Shown here: positions 5,171 through 8,256 of the stretch, one piece after another
Layout: each line of letters begins with the position of its first letter
Position numbering within the stretch: the stretch's first letter is position 1
Assembly: GCA_002451065.1 (NCBI GenBank)
Contig: DKBC01000098.1
Coordinates: 1-8,256, forward strand
Reading direction: 5' to 3'
Length of the DNA: 8,256 nt
Source: Betaproteobacteria bacterium UBA6910
Lineage (GTDB): Bacteria > Pseudomonadota > Gammaproteobacteria > Burkholderiales > UBA6910
Position numbers and translations under genes: made by a program
The notes under the pieces: model-generated
Databases searched by the model: none
The model's input: the letters and a program-made list of their open reading frames with translations, nothing else
What the model was told of the DNA's origin: nothing

Positions 5171-7066
5171 ATGGGAACCATCGCAAAGATCGGAAAATAC
5201 GAAATCCAGGCGCGGCTGGGCGAGGGCGGCGCCGCCATTGTGTTCCAGGCGTACGACCCGGTCATCCAGCGCACGGTGGCGCTCAAGGCGATCAACAAGG
5301 CGTTGCTCGCGCCGGCAGAGCGGTCCTTCATTCTCGATCGCTTCCGGCGGGAGGCCCAGGCGGCGGGCCGCCTGGTGCATCCCAATATCGTGGCCGTTTT
5401 CGATTTTGGTGAGGAGCGCGATTTTGCATTCATGGCCATGGAGTTCGTGAGCGGGGAAACGCTCGATGCCTACCTGGCCAAGCACCCCGCTCCGGATTTC
5501 TCCTGGGTCAGGGACCTCTCCGCGCAATTGCTGGATGCCCTCGATTACGCCCATACCCACGGGGTCGTGCATCGCGACATCAAGCCGTCCAACATACTGG
5601 TGGCGAGGGACGGCCGCATTAAGGTGACCGACTTCGGCATTGCCCACGTCGAGTCGTCCCACGTCACGCATGCCGGAGACATTCTGGGGACTCCCTACTA
5701 CATGGCCCCAGAGCAGTTCCTGGGGCAGGCGGCCGACCACCGTTCCGACATCTATTCGGCGGCGGTCGTTGTCTATGAGCTGGTGACCGGAGTGCGTCCC
5801 TTCCAGGGAGACACGGCCACCATCATGCAGCAGGCGGTCCAAATCATGCCGCCGCCGCCCTCGGAGGTGAACCTTGCCATCGCGAAGTCGGTGGACAAGA
5901 TCCTGGCCAAGGCGCTGGCGAAGCGGCCCGTGGACCGCTACCAATCCGCCCCGGAGTTTGCGGCCGAACTGTTGCGGGCCCTGGAGGAGCTTCCCTCGGT
6001 GGATTTCGACGTCCTCGAAGGGGAGTCGTCGTCGCGCAAGCCGCGGCTGCCCGAAGGCCTCGCCACCCTGGCGCGAAGGGCGGCGCGCAGCGGCACCTTC
6101 AGGCTTTCCGCGGAGGAAACCAGCCAGTCCACCGACGATGGCGGCAAGCTGCGCATCCTGTTCGTGGACGACGAGGAGCGGATACTTTCGGCGTTGAGGG
6201 CGCTGTTCAGGGCCAAGTACCACGTGTTCACGGCCACCGACGGAGAGCAGGCGCTGGAGTTCGTGCGCCGCTTTCCGATCCAGGTCATTGTCAGCGACCA
6301 GCGCATGCCCGGGATGAGCGGGGTCGAGTTGCTGCGGGAGGTGAGGAAAGAGTCGCCGGAAACCGTGCGCATCCTGCTGACGGGATATTCCGATCTCGCC
6401 GCCATCGTCGGCTCCATCAACGACGGCGAGGTCTACCAGTTCATCAGCAAACCGTGGAACAACCAGGATCTCAGCGAAGTCGTGGCGGAGGCCGCGGCCA
6501 TCGGCGCCGTCCTGTCGGAATCGTTCGGCGCCAAGACCGCCGCTGTCAAGAGCGAGGCGGCCGTCTTGGTCATTGATGAGCAGCAGGAGCTGTACCGGGC
6601 CGCGCGCGAGATGATGCTGAGCCACTGCCCGGTGGCGTTTGCCCGCAACCTGCAGGAGGCTGTGCAGGTGATGCAGGAAGTGGAGGTCGCAGTGATCCTG
6701 GCGGACGTCGACGCTACCGGAGCGGAAGGCACAAGCTTCCTCAAGGCGCTGAAACAACAGCATCCGGAATGCCTTGCCATCGTGGTAACCACGGCTTCGG
6801 ATTCGGAGGCCATCATTGACTTGATCAATCAGGCCCATATCTACCGTTTTCTGAACAAACCGGTAAACCTGGGGCTGATGCGGCAGCACATGGTCGCGGC
6901 GCTCGAGCGTTACCAGGCTTTCTTGAAATCTCCAACGCTTCTCCGGCCGCAGAAGGTGGAGGACTCGCCGAAGGCGCGTCAGGCGGCGACTGGGCTCAGT
7001 GATCCCGTTATGCAGGGGCTTCGGTCGCTGCGCAGCCGGGTTTCCAGCCCCGAAAACGCTCCTTGA
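5171..7066 (+). CDS. Hanks-type Ser/Thr protein kinase fused to two receiver domains
   Basis: This 631-residue cytosolic protein has an unusual order: kinase, REC1, REC2. The kinase (about 10-275) has glycine loop 'LGEGGAAIV' (third Gly replaced by Ala), K39, helix-C E61, 'HRDIKPSN' with D136 and N141, 'DFG' at 154-156, an activation segment with T166 and T174, and 'GTPYYMAPE' at 173-181, so it looks active and of RD type. A Ser/Thr- and Arg-rich linker covers about 276-327. REC1 (about 329-440) has D333/D334, phosphoacceptor D376 in 'SDQRMPGMSG', T404 and K427 ('SKPW'), resembling receivers of the HupR/RpfG kind. REC2 (about 466-580) keeps D512, T541 and K563 ('NKP') but has 'VIDE' (I468, D469) for the acidic pair and 'ADVDATGAEG' in place of the MPG motif. 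No membrane helix or DNA-binding domain is seen. It is probably phosphorylated by the adjacent histidine kinase, with Ser/Thr phosphorylation as output. The ATG 5171 has only a weak ribosome site, suggesting coupling to the kinase gene upstream. Substrates cannot be inferred. Confidence 0.92.
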   Translation: MGTIAKIGKYEIQARLGEGGAAIVFQAYDPVIQRTVALKAINKALLAPAERSFILDRFRREAQAAGRLVHPNIVAVFDFGEERDFAFMAMEFVSGETLDAYLAKHPAPDFSWVRDLSAQLLDALDYAHTHGVVHRDIKPSNILVARDGRIKVTDFGIAHVESSHVTHAGDILGTPYYMAPEQFLGQAADHRSDIYSAAVVVYELVTGVRPFQGDTATIMQQAVQIMPPPPSEVNLAIAKSVDKILAKALAKRPVDRYQSAPEFAAELLRALEELPSVDFDVLEGESSSRKPRLPEGLATLARRAARSGTFRLSAEETSQSTDDGGKLRILFVDDEERILSALRALFRAKYHVFTATDGEQALEFVRRFPIQVIVSDQRMPGMSGVELLREVRKESPETVRILLTGYSDLAAIVGSINDGEVYQFISKPWNNQDLSEVVAEAAAIGAVLSESFGAKTAAVKSEAAVLVIDEQQELYRAAREMMLSHCPVAFARNLQEAVQVMQEVEVAVILADVDATGAEGTSFLKALKQQHPECLAIVVTTASDSEAIIDLINQAHIYRFLNKPVNLGLMRQHMVAALERYQAFLKSPTLLRPQKVEDSPKARQAATGLSDPVMQGLRSLRSRVSSPENAP

Positions 7067-7115
7067 CGAATCCGTCGGCCGATGCCTTGCGCGCTCCCGC
7101 GAGAGCGAGTGCTCC

Positions 7116-7910
7116 ATGAAACTCGAGATCCTGAGTAGTCTGCCTTCCAAGCGGCGCAGCTCGACCCCGCTGTTGTTCGTCCACGGCGCCTATGTGGCGG
7201 CCTGGTGCTGGGAGGAATACTTCCTGCCCCACTTTTCCGCCCAAGGCTATGCGGCCCATGCGGTGAGCCTTCGCGGGCATGGTGGCAGCGAGGGGCACGA
7301 GTCGTTGCACATGCACAGCCTGGATGATTATGTGGAGGACTTGCGCCGGACGGTAGTGCAGTTGGGGGTTTCGCCCGCGCTGGTGGGTCACTCCATGGGC
7401 GGAATCGTGGTCCAGCGTTACATCGAGCGCTTCCATGCTCCTGCCGCCGTTTTGATGGCCTCCGTTCCCCCTAGCGGACTGCTCGGATCAACCCTGGATC
7501 TGATGCGGGCGGACCCGGCGTTTTTCCATGAAATCGGCCTGCTCCAATATGTGAATCCCCACCTGGTCAGCCGGGAGGGCGTGCGCCGCGCCCTGTTTTC
7601 CCCCGATACCGCGGATGCGGAGGTGGCGAAGGTCCTGGGTCGGGGGCAACGCGAGTCGTACCGGGCGATCATGGACATGACGTGGCCGCAGTTTCGGGTG
7701 AACGGCCGCCGCAACAGCATCCCGCCCATGCTCGTCCTGGGTGGGGAAAGGGACGCCTTCTTCAGTCCCGATGCCGTGAGAGCGACCGCCGAAGCCTACG
7801 GGGCTGAGGCGGAGATATTACCGGACATGGCCCACGCCATGATGCTGGAGTCCCGCTGGCAGAGGGCGGCCGACCGCATCCTCGCCTGGCTCTCCGCCCA
7901 GGGGATCTAA
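7116..7910 (+). CDS. Alpha/beta fold hydrolase
   Basis: This 264-residue soluble protein is a classic alpha/beta hydrolase. The oxyanion motif 'HGAY' starts at H23, followed by 'WCWEEYFLPHFSAQGYAAHAVSLRGHGGSEG'. The nucleophile elbow is 'GHSMGG' with S93. The acid is D213 in 'GGERDAFFSP', and the base is H240 in 'MAHAMMLE'. The complete triad and usual spacing imply an active serine hydrolase (esterase, lipase or similar), but the substrate cannot be told. Some relatives are annotated as lysophospholipases on weak grounds. ATG 7116 ('MKLEILSSLPSK') fits the family's usual N-terminus. An in-frame ATG at 6999 would add 39 residues overlapping the kinase gene and is unlikely. The ribosome site is weak (GCGAG 7105-7109) and lies in a small potential hairpin (CGCTC 7092-7096 / GAGCG 7103-7107). 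The gene starts 49 nt after the kinase stop, so co-transcription is possible, but no functional link is visible. Confidence 0.88.
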   Translation: MKLEILSSLPSKRRSSTPLLFVHGAYVAAWCWEEYFLPHFSAQGYAAHAVSLRGHGGSEGHESLHMHSLDDYVEDLRRTVVQLGVSPALVGHSMGGIVVQRYIERFHAPAAVLMASVPPSGLLGSTLDLMRADPAFFHEIGLLQYVNPHLVSREGVRRALFSPDTADAEVAKVLGRGQRESYRAIMDMTWPQFRVNGRRNSIPPMLVLGGERDAFFSPDAVRATAEAYGAEAEILPDMAHAMMLESRWQRAADRILAWLSAQGI

Positions 7911-7935
7911 CGCGCTGGCGAACATGGGCTTTTTT
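7896..7935 (+). terminator. Possible weak intrinsic terminator after the hydrolase gene
   Basis: GCCCA (7896-7900) can pair with TGGGC (7925-7929), directly followed by six T residues (7930-7935). The loop is 24 nt and holds a small CGC/GCG hairpin (7911-7920). The stem starts inside the last codons of the hydrolase gene. The 5-bp stem and large loop make it weak, but the T-run stands out in this GC-rich sequence and its position just after the stop is right. Confidence 0.35.
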
Positions 7936-7948
7936 CTGTTCCCGGGGA

Positions 7949-7977
7949 CTTGAACTCGCGCCGGCGAGCCCGCATCT
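7949..7977 (+). promoter_or_regulatory. RpoH (sigma32) heat-shock promoter upstream of htpX
   Basis: CTTGAA (7949-7954) is a perfect sigma32 -35 core. After 15 nt comes CCGCATCT (7970-7977), which matches the CCCCATNT -10 consensus with one mismatch and is followed by A. Spacing is within the usual range. Transcription would begin near 7985, leaving a leader of about 28 nt before the htpX start at 8013. HtpX belongs to the heat-shock regulon in E. coli, so the position makes biological sense. A 7-bp inverted repeat (CGAGCCC 7965-7971 / GGGCTCG 7980-7986) covers the -10 box. Confidence 0.65.
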
Positions 7978-7986
7978 AAGGGCTCG
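7965..7986. repeat. 7-bp inverted repeat over the htpX promoter
   Basis: CGAGCCC (7965-7971) and GGGCTCG (7980-7986) are perfect inverted copies separated by 8 nt that contain most of the -10 box. No T-run follows, so it is not an intrinsic terminator. It might be an operator or only a chance GC repeat. Confidence 0.35.
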
Positions 7987-8012
7987 GTGAGTTAAATGGA
8001 GCGGAGATCCTG

Positions 8013-8256
8013 ATGAAACGCGTGCTGTTGTTCCTGGCGACCAACCTGGGCATCCTGATCGTGCTCAGCATCTCGGCGCGGCTGCTGGGCGTGGACCACT
8101 ATCTGACCAGGGAGGGGCTGAACCTCAATGCTTTGCTCGGCTTCGCCGCGCTCATCGGGTTTGGCGGTTCGTTCATCTCGCTGGCGATTTCCAAGTGGTC
8201 GGCCAAGATGATGACGGGTGCCCGGGTCATCGAGCAGCCATCCCATCCCACGGAGC
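8013..8256 (+). CDS. htpX: Membrane zinc metalloprotease HtpX, N-terminal part only
   Basis: The gene runs off the right edge with 81 full codons visible. The protein begins 'MKRVLLFLATNLGILIVLSISARLLGVDHYLTREGLNLNALLGFAALIGFGGSFISLAISKWSAKMMTGARVIEQPSHPTE', which matches the HtpX N-terminus closely: two membrane helices (about residues 4-24 and 37-58), then 'SKW.AK...GA.VIE.P..P.E'. The zinc-binding HExxH motif lies beyond the window and cannot be checked. HtpX is an M48-family inner-membrane protease with a cytoplasmic active site that degrades misfolded membrane proteins alongside FtsH. The ATG 8013 has GCGGAG at 8001-8006, 6 nt away. A near-consensus RpoH promoter precedes it, so heat-shock control is expected. 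Confidence 0.92.
   Translation, partial: MKRVLLFLATNLGILIVLSISARLLGVDHYLTREGLNLNALLGFAALIGFGGSFISLAISKWSAKMMTGARVIEQPSHPTE

Noticed and set aside
6999..7115. Longer start for the alpha/beta hydrolase (39 extra residues)
   Set aside because: It overlaps the end of the kinase gene, has no ribosome site, and reads as a Cys/Arg/Gly-rich sequence not typical of the family.
5084..7150. A 688-codon open frame on the minus strand opposite the STPK-REC-REC gene
   Set aside because: It mirrors the kinase gene almost exactly, is rich in His, Arg, Gly and Leu as expected of a reverse-complement frame in GC-rich DNA, and shows no recognisable domain. The + strand frame has clear motifs throughout.
7941..7986. 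tRNA-like sequence on the minus strand (GAGTTCAAGTCCCC resembling a T-arm, and a CTTAGAT loop)
   Set aside because: The T-stem and anticodon-stem pairings do not form, and there is no acceptor stem or D-arm. The same bases are better explained as the CTTGAA and CCGCATCT boxes of an RpoH promoter.
7992..8246. 84-codon minus-strand frame opposite htpX
   Set aside because: It is a shadow of the clear HtpX N-terminus, rich in Gln, His and Arg with no family resemblance.

Overview
The window is a GC-rich, densely packed piece of bacterial chromosome. All nine supported genes lie on the + strand. The gene types suggest a betaproteobacterium: a RhlE helicase tail carrying a 'DPIFDQPYEP' element, a DUF6352 protein, a DUF2189 membrane protein, a SirB1-type protein, DUF3301 and HtpX. 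This assignment rests on remembered family features, because no search could be run. There is no sign of mobile DNA, CRISPR, rRNA or tRNA.

Layout. (1) 1-384 is the C-terminal end of a DEAD-box RNA helicase of the RhlE type. (2) 439-3458 is a tight run of four conserved, poorly characterised genes: DUF6352, the six-helix membrane protein DUF2189, a SirB1-like transglutaminase-fold/TPR protein, and the small membrane-anchored DUF3301. The last three are joined by 4-nt and 1-nt start/stop overlaps, so they are probably one operon. (3) After a 190-nt leader with a plausible sigma70-type promoter comes a signalling pair. A two-TM sensor histidine kinase (3649-5163) is followed after 7 nt by a cytosolic Hanks-type Ser/Thr kinase fused to two receiver domains (5171-7066). 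(4) An alpha/beta hydrolase (7116-7910) follows after 49 nt, with a possible weak terminator at its end. (5) The start of the heat-shock membrane protease gene htpX (8013 to the window edge) is preceded by a near-consensus RpoH (sigma32) promoter.

How it fits together. The most interesting part is the histidine kinase/STPK-REC-REC pair. The likely flow is a periplasmic signal to the histidine kinase, then phosphotransfer to one or both receivers, then control of the attached Ser/Thr kinase. This would convert a two-component input into Ser/Thr phosphorylation output. REC1 has all the usual phosphorylation residues, while REC2 keeps its aspartate but has a degraded acidic pair and has lost the MPG motif. 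The hydrolase may be co-transcribed, but nothing in the sequence shows a functional link. Two genes are cut by the window edges (rhlE at the left, htpX at the right). Three starts were moved from the longest reading frame on ribosome-site or family grounds (DUF2189, the histidine kinase, the hydrolase).
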